From Pseudomonadota bacterium (GTDB lineage Bacteria; Pseudomonadota; Alphaproteobacteria; Rhodospirillales; Casp-alpha2): DNA of 11,191 nucleotides. The stretch covers positions 1-11,191 of the forward strand of contig JADFNT010000031.1 in the NCBI GenBank assembly GCA_022563215.1, written 5' to 3'. Position numbers and translations under genes: made by a program. Within the stretch, counting starts at the first letter, position 1; every line of letters begins with the position of its first letter. This document shows positions 1-7,880 of this stretch, one piece after another. The notes under the pieces were generated by a model. That model searched no databases, had not been told where the DNA came from, and saw only the letters and a program-made list of their open reading frames with translations.

Positions 1-451
1 ACCAGTCGGTGACCACGACCCTGCCGCCGGGTTTCGTCACCCGCCACATTTCGCGTAAGGCGTTTTCGGGCTGGCGGAAAAAATGAAGGGCATTCGTCGT
101 CACCACCGTGTCAAAGGCCTCATCCTCGAACGGAAGGCTTTCCGCCGACGCGTGCTTCAATTCGGCCGATGACCCTATCCGTGCGTTGGCGACTTCCAGC
201 ATTTCCGGCGTCGCGTCGACGCCGGCCAAGGTCACCCGGATGGCCGAGGCCTTGGCCGAGGCCGCGACCGCCCGCAGCAAAGCCCCGGTTCCACAGGCGA
301 CATCGAGTATCCTGTCCCCCGGGCCGAGCGGCATCCGGCGCAATGTCTCGCGGATGGTGGCCTCGACATAACCGGCCCATTTCCGGTCGTATTTTGAGGC
401 AAGCGCCCCGTATTCCCTGCGGACCGGATCGTGCCCTGGTCCCGTCGCCAT
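1..451 (-). CDS. Class I SAM-dependent methyltransferase, C-terminus cut by window edge
   Basis: This frame runs off position 1, leaving the first 150 residues. It shows a UbiE-like (Methyltransf_11-type) class I methyltransferase fold: the SAM-binding motif I ILDVACGTG at residues 48-56, an acidic GVDATPEML strand end at 77-85 (D79 would bind the ribose hydroxyls), the segment AESLPFEDEAFDTVV near 106-120, and the post-motif KPGGRVVVTDW at 140-150. The substrate cannot be told, because the acceptor-binding part is mostly missing. The ATG at 451 is chosen because GGGAGGTG lies just upstream, inside the end of the preceding gene. Only 3 nt separate the stop of the TPR-methyltransferase gene from this ATG, so the two are almost surely cotranscribed and may be translationally coupled. 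The fold is clear; the specific function is unknown. Confidence 0.85.
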   Translation of the reverse strand, partial: MATGPGHDPVRREYGALASKYDRKWAGYVEATIRETLRRMPLGPGDRILDVACGTGALLRAVAASAKASAIRVTLAGVDATPEMLEVANARIGSSAELKHASAESLPFEDEAFDTVVTTNALHFFRQPENALREMWRVTKPGGRVVVTDW

Positions 452-454
452 GAA

Positions 455-2479
455 TCACCTCCCCGTCCGATTCCCGTCCGGCGTTACGCCGGCTTGGGCC
501 TTGGTCACCCAAAACTGATACATCTCGCTAAACAGCGAAGGATCGGCGCTTTCCATCCGCGACCAGTTTCCGAGGTCGGTGAGCGCCCCGTCATCGGGAT
601 ATTGTTTTCGGTACCGGGCCAGCACCGAGGACCGGGTTTCGAAACCGAGGAACCGAAGCTCCAGCGCCTTCAGCGCCTCGGCAATGGCGGGGACGCTAAA
701 TCGGTGTTCCTGGACATGGAAGATGAGGTCCCGGCACGGCGACATGGCGTAAAAATCGGCCGTGTTCATGACTCCCGCCACCGGGTCCGTGGCCGGCAGC
801 GCCATGATATCGGCTCGGCAACGGCGTATGCCCTCCGCTGTCGGCGGGTAACCGCCGGCGGCAATGAAGTCCCGGGCGGCGGCGACGCTTTGGCGGGCGT
901 GTTCCGAATAAAGGCCGATATACATCACTCCGCGTTCGGTCAGCAATCCGGTCAGCACCCGCCAACCGGCGACCGGATCGGCCATGTGATGGAGCACGCC
1001 GGAGCTGTAGATGACATCGAACCGCCTGTCCAAAGCGCCCAGTTCCAAAATGTCGGCTTGCGCGAACTCGATATTGTCAACGCCCATCTTCGAGGCCATT
1101 CGGGCGCCGTAAGCCAGGCTGGCAAGGCTGAGATCGACGGCCAACACGGACGATCCCTGGTATTCACGGGCATGCATGACCGGCTCGCGCCCGGTTCCCG
1201 AGCCGGCGACCAAAATGCCGGGGTTGGCGGGATAATCGGCTTCCTCGATGCCGAGGAACGGAAACCGCCGTTTCATCAGCAGGCCCAGGGGAAGCGGTTC
1301 CCGGGTGTCCAGGTGTTGCCAGCGCGGATAGGGATTCTCCTCGTACTGTTGGCGGACGTCCTTGGAAACGCTGTCCTCGACAGGCGTCAGCCGGGCAAGG
1401 GATGGGGCTAATTCCCGTTCCATCAGCGGCTCGATGACCTGGCGTTGGACGATCGCCGACAACAAGGGATATCCCTGATGAACTTCCGGCCGCGCCAGGG
1501 TTTGACCGAAACTCGTCCCGGCCAGTGGACGGTAGGCGGCGAGGACGAAAATCGCTTGCGCGTCGGGCGCGGTGCCGGCGTCGATGGCGGCGGCGATATT
1601 TTCCTCAAGGTGGCCTGCGGATTTTTTCTCCTCCGGCGTCTCAGTGAAGACGTATTCGTTGAGGAAGCACTGATTGGCCAGGGCGGCGAGAAACTCGGAA
1701 CGCGCCTCCCCTCCGACCTCAGTCAGCGTACCGTCGAGAAGACCTTCCAGGCATTGGCGCCGTACCCCCGTCAACAGCTTCTCAAGGGCGGTATGGACCA
1801 AAAAATCCTTGGCCATGCAGCGCGTCAGAAGCCGGTTCTTGATGACGGCGGAAAGCTGGTCGGCGTTCAAGGCGCGGCCTTCGGGGGTAATAAGCGCCTC
1901 GATTTCCGGCTGTTGGACGATCAGGACCGAGGCGATGCGCCGAAGCGGCGACGTATCGATCCCGTCGAAGGCGGAAACATGGATCAGGTCGTCCCCGAGG
2001 CGTTTGTCCTCGATGCCCAGTTCGTCAAGCAACGCCACGGAGGACACCAGGCCGCGGGCGCGCGGGTCCTCGGGGGCCAGGGCCACGGCCTCGCGGATGC
2101 GCTCGGCGGCCTCTTGCGCCTTGCCCTGCTCCAGCATTACGGTGCCGCAGTTGAAGTGCGCTTCGGCGTTATCGGGGTCGAGTTCATAAGCGCGGCGGAA
2201 GGCGGCCTCGGCCTGATCGAAGCGGCCCTGGTAGCGCAGCACGTTGCCGAGGTTGTTGTGGGCCTTGGTGTTGTCCGGATTGATCCGAAGCGAACGGTTA
2301 ATCAGTTCTTCCGCCTGGTCGAACCTTCTCAGCTGGCATTCGAAGACGCCGAGGTAATTCAAGGCATCCGGGTCATCGGGGTTTTCGTCCAGAATTCGCA
2401 AATAGAGGGCCTTGGCGTCTTCGAGACGGCCCGATTTGTGGTGATCGAGGGCACGCGAAAGTAGGTCGGTATCGGCCAT
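455..2479 (-). CDS. TPR-repeat protein fused to a class I SAM-dependent methyltransferase
   Basis: The 674-residue protein has two recognisable parts. Residues about 3-138 hold four tetratricopeptide repeats, with recurring N-P-D-(D/N) turns and alternating A/L/Y/G/F positions, likely a protein-binding scaffold. Residues about 140-370 form a middle region I cannot assign to a family. Residues about 375-560 are a methyltransferase: QYEENPYPRW at 378-387 just before it, motif I VAGSGTG at 424-430, ribose-binding acidic D449 in LAVDLS, D476 in QADILE, and VLHHM at 495-499. The final 110 residues are probably an accessory or substrate-binding cap. No signal peptide or membrane segment is seen, so it is likely cytoplasmic. 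It begins 9 nt after the nlpD stop and is followed 3 nt later by another methyltransferase. The methylation target is unknown; protein or cell-surface components are guesses. Confidence 0.9.
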   Translation of the reverse strand: MADTDLLSRALDHHKSGRLEDAKALYLRILDENPDDPDALNYLGVFECQLRRFDQAEELINRSLRINPDNTKAHNNLGNVLRYQGRFDQAEAAFRRAYELDPDNAEAHFNCGTVMLEQGKAQEAAERIREAVALAPEDPRARGLVSSVALLDELGIEDKRLGDDLIHVSAFDGIDTSPLRRIASVLIVQQPEIEALITPEGRALNADQLSAVIKNRLLTRCMAKDFLVHTALEKLLTGVRRQCLEGLLDGTLTEVGGEARSEFLAALANQCFLNEYVFTETPEEKKSAGHLEENIAAAIDAGTAPDAQAIFVLAAYRPLAGTSFGQTLARPEVHQGYPLLSAIVQRQVIEPLMERELAPSLARLTPVEDSVSKDVRQQYEENPYPRWQHLDTREPLPLGLLMKRRFPFLGIEEADYPANPGILVAGSGTGREPVMHAREYQGSSVLAVDLSLASLAYGARMASKMGVDNIEFAQADILELGALDRRFDVIYSSGVLHHMADPVAGWRVLTGLLTERGVMYIGLYSEHARQSVAAARDFIAAGGYPPTAEGIRRCRADIMALPATDPVAGVMNTADFYAMSPCRDLIFHVQEHRFSVPAIAEALKALELRFLGFETRSSVLARYRKQYPDDGALTDLGNWSRMESADPSLFSEMYQFWVTKAQAGVTPDGNRTGR

Positions 2480-2488
2480 TTCCCGCCC

Positions 2489-3487
2489 TTACGCCCCGCG
2501 CAGGTATTTCCGCGGGTCGAGGACGCGGTTGCCGCGGCGCAGTTCGAAATGAAGCTGCGGGTTCTTGACGTTGCCCGTCGATCCCACCGTGGCGATCTGC
2601 TGGCCCTTGCGGACCCTGTCGCCGCGCTTGACCAGCATTTTCCCGGTATGGGCATAGGCCGACACCCAGCCGCCGGAATGCTTGATCAGCAACAGGTTGC
2701 CGAAACCGCGAAGCTCGTTGCCGGCGTAGGCGATGATGCCGTTTTCCGCCGCCTTGACCGGTGCGCCGCGCCTGGCGGCGATGTTGATGCCGTCGTTGCG
2801 CAACCCCCCGGCCTTGGCCCCGAAACCGGAAACCACCCTTCCCTTCACCGGCCAGATGAAGCCCTTGCCGCTGGCCGGCGGCGGTTTTGGTACAGCCGGA
2901 GGCGGCGGCGAGGTCTTTTGGCTCAACGACGGCCGCCGGGAGGTGGTGACGGGGGCGGCCCGAGGGACGATACGCGCCGAAGCGGTGCGGATGGTCTTGC
3001 CCGCCCTCCCCGGCAGGACCAGCCGTTGCCCGGCCTGGATCGGATAGGGCGGCCTGAGGCCGTTGGCGCGGGCCAGGGCGTAGGGGTTGACCCGGTATTC
3101 CCGGGCGATCCCGTAGAGCGTTTCGCCGCGCCGGACCGTGTGCCGGCGGCCCCGGGGCAGGACGACCTTCTGCCCGGCCTTCAGGTGATAGGGGGGCCTG
3201 AGCCCGTTGGCCTCGATAATGGCGCGAACCGGCACCCGGTGGCGGCGCGACAGCCCATAGACCGTATCGCCGCGCCCGGCGACGACGGCACCGGCGCCGA
3301 CGAAGGCGGGGCTGGCGGGGATGCTGCCGGGGGCGGAACCGGGGAAGGACTGGGGCGGGGTGTTGATGTCGCGTGGACCCGATCCCGGGGGCGGCCATTC
3401 GATGGACCCGCAGCCGCCCAGTATCGACAAGGCGGCCAACACAATGAGCAGCCCCGAAAAAGGGCGCGGTCGGATCAACGGCGGCAT
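2489..3487 (-). CDS. nlpD: NlpD-type LysM/M23 lipoprotein, probable activator of septal amidase
   Basis: With the ATG at 3487 the protein has 332 residues. It has a lipoprotein signal: short arginine-containing start, hydrophobic LLIVLAALSIL, and lipobox LGGC with C26. A Pro-rich linker follows, then two LysM peptidoglycan-binding repeats (about 68-111 and 115-159), another Pro-rich linker, and an M23/LytM domain (about 208-329). In the LytM domain the first zinc-ligand motif (H-x-G-x-D in active enzymes) reads NDGINIA, with Asn at both ligand positions (231 and 235), while H280 and H313 remain. That is the degenerate pattern of E. coli NlpD, which activates the AmiC amidase rather than cutting murein itself. 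Position after surE-pcm matches the usual proteobacterial order. A TTG at 3523 would extend the frame by 12 residues, but it overlaps a promoter-like -35 box and would bury the signal peptide. Confidence 0.88.
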   Translation of the reverse strand: MPPLIRPRPFSGLLIVLAALSILGGCGSIEWPPPGSGPRDINTPPQSFPGSAPGSIPASPAFVGAGAVVAGRGDTVYGLSRRHRVPVRAIIEANGLRPPYHLKAGQKVVLPRGRRHTVRRGETLYGIAREYRVNPYALARANGLRPPYPIQAGQRLVLPGRAGKTIRTASARIVPRAAPVTTSRRPSLSQKTSPPPPAVPKPPPASGKGFIWPVKGRVVSGFGAKAGGLRNDGINIAARRGAPVKAAENGIIAYAGNELRGFGNLLLIKHSGGWVSAYAHTGKMLVKRGDRVRKGQQIATVGSTGNVKNPQLHFELRRGNRVLDPRKYLRGA

Positions 3488-3493
3488 GGGCGG

Positions 3494-3523
3494 ATTATCG
3501 CTTATGCCCGCCCGCCCTATCAA
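3494..3523 (-). promoter_or_regulatory. Candidate sigma70 promoter of nlpD, possibly giving a leaderless mRNA
   Basis: On the minus strand TTGATA (3518-3523) and GATAAT (3494-3499) are separated by 18 nt. Each matches the sigma70 consensus at five of six positions. The -10 box ends 6 nt before the nlpD ATG, so transcription would begin at or within a base or two of the A of that ATG. No Shine-Dalgarno sequence precedes this ATG, which fits a leaderless message. The site sits in the 76-nt gap after pcm. It is a sequence match only. Confidence 0.45.
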
Positions 3524-3563
3524 CGGCGTACCGGAAAGCCCCTGTCCAAGCGGCCGACAGCCT

Positions 3564-4202
3564 TCAGTCCTCGACCCCGGCGTCGATCAGCGGCACGAAT
3601 CGGGTGGCGCCCAAATCCTCGGTCTCGGCGCCGGTTTCGGTGCGCCGGACGCGGATCAGGTGCTGATCCTTCTCGTCCAGGCCGACGGGCAGCACCATGA
3701 TGCCGCCTTCGGCCAACTGGCCGAGCAGGATTTCCGGCACGTCGGCGGCCGCCGCGGTGACCATGATGCGCTCGAAAGGCGCCTGTTCCGGCCACCCGAG
3801 GGTGCCGTCGCCGGTCAAGGCGGTGATGTTGACCAGGCCGAGGCGCTTCAGCCTGTCCTCGGCCTGCTCCAGCAACGGCGGATGGCGTTCGATGGTATAG
3901 AGCCGCCGGCACAGCCGCGCCAACACCGCCGCCTGATAGCCCGACCCGGTGCCGATCTCCAGCACCTTCATGCGGTCGGTGACCTCAAGCGCCTGGGTCA
4001 TCAGCCCGACGACGGAAGGCTGGCTGACCGTCTGGTGGAAGCCGATGGGCAGGGCGACGTTCTCAAAAGCCCGGTCCTTGAACTGCTCGGGCAGGAACAT
4101 CTCGCGCGGGGTCGCCTCCAGGGCCTCCAGCACGCCGACCTCGGTGATGCCGGCTTGGCGCAGTTCCAGCATCAGTTTGGCCATTTGCGACGCCGGGTTC
4201 AT
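3564..4202 (-). CDS. pcm: Protein-L-isoaspartate O-methyltransferase
   Basis: The 212-residue enzyme transfers a methyl group from SAM to abnormal L-isoaspartyl residues, starting repair of aged proteins in the cytoplasm. Family marks are FHQTVSQPSVVG at about 55-66 (the QT-SQP motif), the SAM motif LEIGTGSGYQAAVLA at 81-95, GDGTLGWPEQAPFERI at about 131-146, and the closing RFVPLI at 201-206. The length is normal for the family. The frame is open further upstream, but the true start is the ATG at 4202: it overlaps the surE stop in an ATGA arrangement, has AGG 5 nt before it inside the surE end, and gives the expected N-terminus. Overlap with surE points to translational coupling, and the surE-pcm pair is conserved in proteobacteria. 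Confidence 0.95.
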   Translation of the reverse strand: MNPASQMAKLMLELRQAGITEVGVLEALEATPREMFLPEQFKDRAFENVALPIGFHQTVSQPSVVGLMTQALEVTDRMKVLEIGTGSGYQAAVLARLCRRLYTIERHPPLLEQAEDRLKRLGLVNITALTGDGTLGWPEQAPFERIMVTAAAADVPEILLGQLAEGGIMVLPVGLDEKDQHLIRVRRTETGAETEDLGATRFVPLIDAGVED

Positions 4203-4981
4203 TTGAACCTGGCTTTCATTTTTTTCAGGGTCGGCCCGTGGGTCAGATCCATGGTCAACGGCGTTATCGAGATGGCGCCGCGGCTGATCGCCTCGAGGTC
4301 GATGCCCCGGCTGTATTTTTCCTCGCGCCGCTGGGCGCCGATCCAGTAATAGGGCTCGCCCCGGGGGTCGGTGCCCCGGACCAGTTCGCTGCCGATCTTG
4401 CGCCGGCCCTGGCGGGTGACCTCGATGCCGGTGACACGGCCCGCCGTGACGTCGGGAAAGTTGACGTTCATCAGCACGCCCGGGGGCCAGGGCTCGGCGG
4501 TCAGCCGCTTCAAAACCTTGGCCGTCCACTTTTCCGCCGTCGCCCATTTGACCGAATGGTTGTCTTCATAGACCTGGCTAAGGGCCACCGACGGCACGCC
4601 CAAAAGCGTCCCTTCCATGGCCGCGGCGACGGTGCCCGAATAGGTAACGTCCTCGCCCAGGTTGCCGCCCCTATTGACGCCCGAGACCACCAGGTCCGGG
4701 GCCGAGTCCTTCATGATCTCGTTGATGCCCATGAGGACGCAGTCGGTGGGCGTGCCGTCGAGGGCGAAGTGGCGCTCCGACAGCTTGCGGATGCGCAACG
4801 GGCGGCGCAGCGTCAGCGAATGGCTGGCAGCGCTCTGCTCGGTTTCCGGCGCCGCCACCCAGACCTCGCGGACCAGCGACGACAGGATTTTTTCCAGGAG
4901 TTTCAGCCCCGGCGCGTTGATGCCGTCGTCGTTGGAAACCAGCACCCGCGCTTTTTTGAGATCGACGGAATTACGCGCCAT
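4199..4981 (-). CDS. surE: 5'/3'-nucleotidase SurE
   Basis: The 260-residue protein matches SurE, a divalent-metal-dependent nucleoside monophosphate phosphatase associated with stationary-phase survival. The metal ligands are visible: D18 and D19 in [12 protein letters not shown]50 in PETEQSAAS, and N103 in [10 protein letters not shown]. The family segment LDGTPTDCV is at 74-82, and [10 protein letters not shown] follows the metal site. It is full length. Its ATG at 4981 lies inside the 3' end of serS (11-nt overlap, different frame), with no clear Shine-Dalgarno, so translation is probably coupled to serS. Its own stop overlaps the pcm start. Identity is certain from motifs and context; only the exact start is open to slight doubt. 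Confidence 0.96.
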   Translation of the reverse strand: MARNSVDLKKARVLVSNDDGINAPGLKLLEKILSSLVREVWVAAPETEQSAASHSLTLRRPLRIRKLSERHFALDGTPTDCVLMGINEIMKDSAPDLVVSGVNRGGNLGEDVTYSGTVAAAMEGTLLGVPSVALSQVYEDNHSVKWATAEKWTAKVLKRLTAEPWPPGVLMNVNFPDVTAGRVTGIEVTRQGRRKIGSELVRGTDPRGEPYYWIGAQRREEKYSRGIDLEAISRGAISITPLTMDLTHGPTLKKMKARFK

Positions 4982-6248
4982 CGGCGGAGATCGCTTCGAG
5001 CCCGCCCATGGTGGGACGAAGGGCGTCGGGCACGGCGACGGAGCCGTCGGCCTGCTGGTAGTTCTCGAGGATCGCGATCAGCGTCCGCCCGATAGCCAGT
5101 CCCGAACCATTGAGGGTATGGACGAATTGGGGCTTTGCGCCCTTTTCCTTGAACCGGGCGTTCATGCGCCGGGCCTGGAAATCGCCGCAGTTGGAGCAGC
5201 TTGAAATCTCGCGGTAGCGGTCCTGGCCCGGCAACCAGACCTCGATGTCGTAAGTCTTTAGCGCCGCAAAACCCAGGTCGCCGGTGGAAAGTACCACCGT
5301 CCTGTAGGGAAGGTTCAGCCGCTTCAGCACTTCTTCGGCGCAATTAGTCATTCGTTCGAGCTCTTCCGATGAGGTTTCGGGCGTCGAGATGGTGACCATT
5401 TCGACCTTGGTGAACTGGTGTTGGCGGATCATGCCGCGGGTATCCTTGCCGGCGGCGCCGGCCTCCGATCTGAAGCACCAGGTCATCGCCGCATAGCGCC
5501 TGGGCAGGGTATCGGCCTCGACGATGGTGCCGGCGACGATGTTGGTCAGCGGCACCTCGGCGGTCGGGATCAGCCACAGGCCGTCCTCGGTCCTGAACAG
5601 GTCGCCGCCGAACTTCGGCAATTGTCCGGTGCCGAAGAGGGCGGCGTCGTTGACCAGGGCCGGCGGGTTGACCTCGGTCAGGTCATGCTCTTCGGTGTGC
5701 AGGTCGAGCATGAAATTGGCCAGCGCGCGCTCCATGTGCGCCAGCGCCCCCGACAGCACCACGAAGCGCGCCCCGGACATCCTGGCCGCGGTCTCGAAAT
5801 CCATCAGGCCGAGCGCCTCGCCGATGTCGAAGTGCTCCTTGGGCGTGAAGTCGAATGCCGGCTTGTCGCCCCAGGTGCGGATTTCCTCGTTCGCCGCCTC
5901 ATCGGCGCCGTCGGGGACGTCGGCGGCGGGCAGGTTGGGAAGTTCCGCCATTGTGGTTTCAAGTACGATCTCAGCCGCTTTGGCCTCAATTTCGGCCTCG
6001 GCCTCGGCGTTCTTGGTTTCGGACACCTTGGCGATCAGGTCGCCCGCGTCCTCGCCCTTGGCCTTGAGCGCGCCGACCTCTTTCGACAGCTTGTTGCGCT
6101 CGGCCTGGATTTCCTGGGCCTCGGTCTGCAACTGGCGGCGCTTTTCGTCGAGTCCGATCAGGCCCGCCGATTGCGGGTCCAGGCCCCGGCGCGCCATGCC
6201 ACGGTCGAATTCTTGCGCGTTGTCGCGGATCCACTTGATGTCGAACAT
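4971..6248 (-). CDS. serS: Seryl-tRNA synthetase
   Basis: The 425-residue class II aminoacyl-tRNA synthetase charges tRNA-Ser with serine (and tRNA-Sec where present). The N-terminal arm, about residues 28-105, is a charged antiparallel coiled coil that grips the long variable arm of the tRNA. The catalytic domain shows motif 1 around 174-199 ([14 protein letters not shown]), the serine-binding TAEVPLT at 229-235, motif 2 from [15 protein letters not shown] to QFTKVEM at about 258-284, and motif 3 [16 protein letters not shown] at 383-398. All expected parts are present at normal length. It starts 21 nt after the tatC stop, with only a weak AGGA upstream, and its end overlaps surE. The tatC-serS-surE order is common in Alphaproteobacteria. 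Confidence 0.97.
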   Translation of the reverse strand: MFDIKWIRDNAQEFDRGMARRGLDPQSAGLIGLDEKRRQLQTEAQEIQAERNKLSKEVGALKAKGEDAGDLIAKVSETKNAEAEAEIEAKAAEIVLETTMAELPNLPAADVPDGADEAANEEIRTWGDKPAFDFTPKEHFDIGEALGLMDFETAARMSGARFVVLSGALAHMERALANFMLDLHTEEHDLTEVNPPALVNDAALFGTGQLPKFGGDLFRTEDGLWLIPTAEVPLTNIVAGTIVEADTLPRRYAAMTWCFRSEAGAAGKDTRGMIRQHQFTKVEMVTISTPETSSEELERMTNCAEEVLKRLNLPYRTVVLSTGDLGFAALKTYDIEVWLPGQDRYREISSCSNCGDFQARRMNARFKEKGAKPQFVHTLNGSGLAIGRTLIAILENYQQADGSVAVPDALRPTMGGLEAISADGA

Positions 6249-6269
6249 GGGCGTTGGCGTCCTCGGCCC

Positions 6270-7148
6270 CTAGGGCGACGCGACGGTGTCGGGATCATGG
6301 GGATCATCGGGGAAATCGTCGTCCGGGTGGCCTTCTTCTTCCTCGTCGTCTTCGTCTTCGTCCTCGTCATCTTCCTCTTCGACGTCGCCGCGCGCTTTCT
6401 CCACCATCCTCACGCAGATGATGGAAATCTCATAGAGCACCATGGTCGGCAGCGCCAGACCGATCTGGCTGATGATGTCGGGCGGCGTCAGGATGGCGGC
6501 GGCGACGAAGGCCAAGACGATGGCGTACTTGCGATTTTTCTTCAGGCCCTTAGACGAGACAATGCCGACCCGGGCCAACAGCGTCAACACGACCGGCAGT
6601 TCGAAGCATAACCCGAAGGCGAAGATCAGCCGCATCACCAGCGACAGGTATTGATCGACCTTGGCCTCCAACTGGATCGGCAGGGCGCCTTCGCCGCCGA
6701 CGGATTCGAAGCTGAGGAAGAACTTCCACGCCAGCGGGAAGATGAAGTAGTAGACCAGCGCGCCGCCGGCGAAGAACAGGATCGGCGTGGCGATCAGAAA
6801 CGGCGCGAAGGCGCGTTTTTCAGTCTTGTAAAGGCCCGGCGCGATGAACATCCACACCTGGATGGCGATGAACGGGAAGGACAGGAACAGGGCGGCGAAA
6901 AAGGCGACCTTGATATAGGTGAAGAAGGCCTCGTGAAGGGCGGTGAAGATCAGCCGGCGCTGGCCGCCCATTTCCTCCAACACGTCGGCCAGGGGCGCGA
7001 CCAGGAAGTCGTAAAGCTCCGGGGCGAAGTAATAACTGATGAAAAACAGCACCACGATGGCGATCAGGGAATGCAGAAGGCGCGAGCGAAGCTCGATCAG
7101 ATGATCGAGCAGCGGCATCGCTTTTTCGGTAAGTCCGGCGTCGGCCAC
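6270..7148 (-). CDS. tatC: Twin-arginine translocase subunit TatC with long acidic tail
   Basis: TatC is the inner-membrane receptor that, with TatB, recognises twin-arginine signal peptides of folded exported proteins. The 292-residue protein shows the signature LLDHLIELRSRLL at 13-25, six hydrophobic segments between about 25 and 248, E110 in LYKTEKR and E183 in CFELPVV (equivalents of E. coli E103 and E170), and the loop GGQRRLIFTALHEAFF near 61-76. The start is a GTG at 7148, 6 nt after the tatB stop; the alternative ATG at 7118 would begin exactly at the signature, so the GTG is preferred, though its Shine-Dalgarno is poor. The tail from residue 257 is extremely acidic (E257-E272 unbroken) and longer than in E. 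coli TatC. Its role is unknown. Confidence 0.96.
   Translation of the reverse strand: MADAGLTEKAMPLLDHLIELRSRLLHSLIAIVVLFFISYYFAPELYDFLVAPLADVLEEMGGQRRLIFTALHEAFFTYIKVAFFAALFLSFPFIAIQVWMFIAPGLYKTEKRAFAPFLIATPILFFAGGALVYYFIFPLAWKFFLSFESVGGEGALPIQLEAKVDQYLSLVMRLIFAFGLCFELPVVLTLLARVGIVSSKGLKKNRKYAIVLAFVAAAILTPPDIISQIGLALPTMVLYEISIICVRMVEKARGDVEEEDDEDEDEDDEEEEGHPDDDFPDDPHDPDTVASP
6333..6380 (-). repeat. Low-complexity GAG/GAT/GAC run encoding 16 acidic residues in TatC
   Basis: This stretch encodes residues 257-272 of TatC, all Glu or Asp, in simple-sequence DNA (plus strand rich in cttcgtc-like words). Such DNA is prone to slippage, so tail length may vary between strains. Confidence 0.8.
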
Positions 7149-7154
7149 GGCCGC

Positions 7155-7775
7155 CTACCCGCTTGCCTTCCGGGATGTCTTTTGGGCCTCCCCCTCCGCC
7201 GGGTCATCGTCCTTGCGGGCGTCCTTGGCGGCGTTCTCCGAGTCATTGGGGGCGTCCCTAGGGGCGTTTTCCGATTCCTTGGCGGCGTCCTTAGGGGCGT
7301 TTTCCGATTCCTTAGCGGCGTCCTTAGGGGCGTTTTCCGAGTCCTTGGCGGCGTCCTTAGGGGCGTTTTCCGAGTCCTTGGGGTCCGAGTCCTTGGGGTC
7401 CGCGTCCTTGGAGTCCCTGGGGCCTGAATCGGGGTCGGTGATTTTCTTCAAATCGTCCACGGCGCCGCTCATTTCGTCGTACAGGTCTTTGTCCAGGTCC
7501 ATGTCTTTGGCAATCTCGCCGGTCGGATCGACGGCCTCCCCGATCTTCTTGGCGATGTCCAGGCCGCCGGGGCTGTCCAGTTCCTTTTTCAGATCATCCA
7601 GGTCGGCCTCGCGGACGACCTCGTCGAGGCCGTCCTGAAAGTCGCGCGCCATGGACCGCGCCTTGCGGATCCATTTGGTAATGATCCTGATGGCGCCGGG
7701 CAGGTCCTTGGGACCGATGACGATGATGGCGAGAACGGCAAGGATGAAAAGTTCTTGCCAGCCGATGTCGAACAT
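7155..7775 (-). CDS. tatB: Sec-independent translocase protein TatB with repeat-rich tail
   Basis: TatB partners TatC in the receptor complex of the twin-arginine export system. The start MFDIGWQELFILAVLAIIVI is a single N-terminal membrane helix, followed by the TatB hallmark GPKDLP at 21-26 and an amphipathic helix about 27-60. Length is 206 residues, ordinary for an alphaproteobacterial TatB. Residues about 120-190 are a charged, probably disordered tail built from 11-residue units of the form DSENAPKDAAK preceded by DPKDS units. The ATG at 7775 is unambiguous from the helix position; AGGGAG lies about 13 nt upstream, rather far. It follows tatA after 105 nt and precedes tatC by 6 nt. The GPKDLP motif and a tail longer than that of TatA distinguish it from a second TatA copy. 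Confidence 0.95.
   Translation of the reverse strand: MFDIGWQELFILAVLAIIVIGPKDLPGAIRIITKWIRKARSMARDFQDGLDEVVREADLDDLKKELDSPGGLDIAKKIGEAVDPTGEIAKDMDLDKDLYDEMSGAVDDLKKITDPDSGPRDSKDADPKDSDPKDSENAPKDAAKDSENAPKDAAKESENAPKDAAKESENAPRDAPNDSENAAKDARKDDDPAEGEAQKTSRKASG
7228..7416 (-). repeat. In-frame tandem repeats in tatB (33-bp units, then 15-bp units)
   Basis: Units of 33 bp occupy 7228-7260 (diverged), 7261-7293, 7294-7326 and 7327-7359, with a partial copy from 7360. The middle three differ only by single bases. Next to them, 15-bp units lie at 7372-7386 and 7387-7401 (identical) and at 7402-7416 (diverged). Both unit lengths are multiples of three, so copy number can change without breaking the TatB frame. 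Confidence 0.92.
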
Positions 7776-7847
7776 GGCGGATCAGAGCTCCCTGCAGAGG
7801 GCGGGGTTGGCGGGTTGGCGGGGCGGGGGCGCGGTTTCAAGGCCGAC

Positions 7848-7865
7848 GGGGCCCCGGAAGGCCCC
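7848..7865 (-). other. GC-rich stem-loop between tatA and tatB
   Basis: GGGGCC and GGCCCC form a perfect 6-bp stem around a 6-nt loop, 15 nt after the tatA stop in the 105-nt gap. No T-tract follows on the minus strand, so it does not look like an intrinsic terminator. It could act as an mRNA stability or processing element that keeps TatA in excess over TatBC; this is inference. Confidence 0.4.
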
Positions 7866-7880
7866 AAAAGGACGTCCCGG

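Noticed and set aside
120..512. A 130-residue minus-strand frame over the first methyltransferase
   Set aside because: It is rich in Arg and Gly with no domain, while the other minus frame from 451 gives a clean methyltransferase with a ribosome site.
2373..3398. A 341-residue minus-strand frame overlapping nlpD
   Set aside because: Arg/Pro-rich low-complexity shadow typical of high-GC DNA; the nlpD frame has a signal peptide, two LysM repeats and an M23 domain.
2489..3487. Active M23 endopeptidase
   Set aside because: Asn replaces His and Asp in the first zinc motif, so a catalytic metallopeptidase is unlikely; activator role preferred.
2549..3700. Long plus-strand frames opposite nlpD, pcm, serS and others
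   Set aside because: All are antisense to well-recognised genes, lack known domains and have G/R/Q-rich composition.
7228..7416. CRISPR array
   Set aside because: Units are contiguous without unique spacers and code in frame for the TatB tail.
6651..7427. Plus-strand 258-residue frame with repeated GVLRGVFR-like units
   Set aside because: The repeats mirror the tatB tandem repeat on the opposite strand; no independent coding support.
7848..7865. Intrinsic terminator after tatA
   Set aside because: The stem is followed by mixed sequence, not a T-tract, on the transcribed strand.
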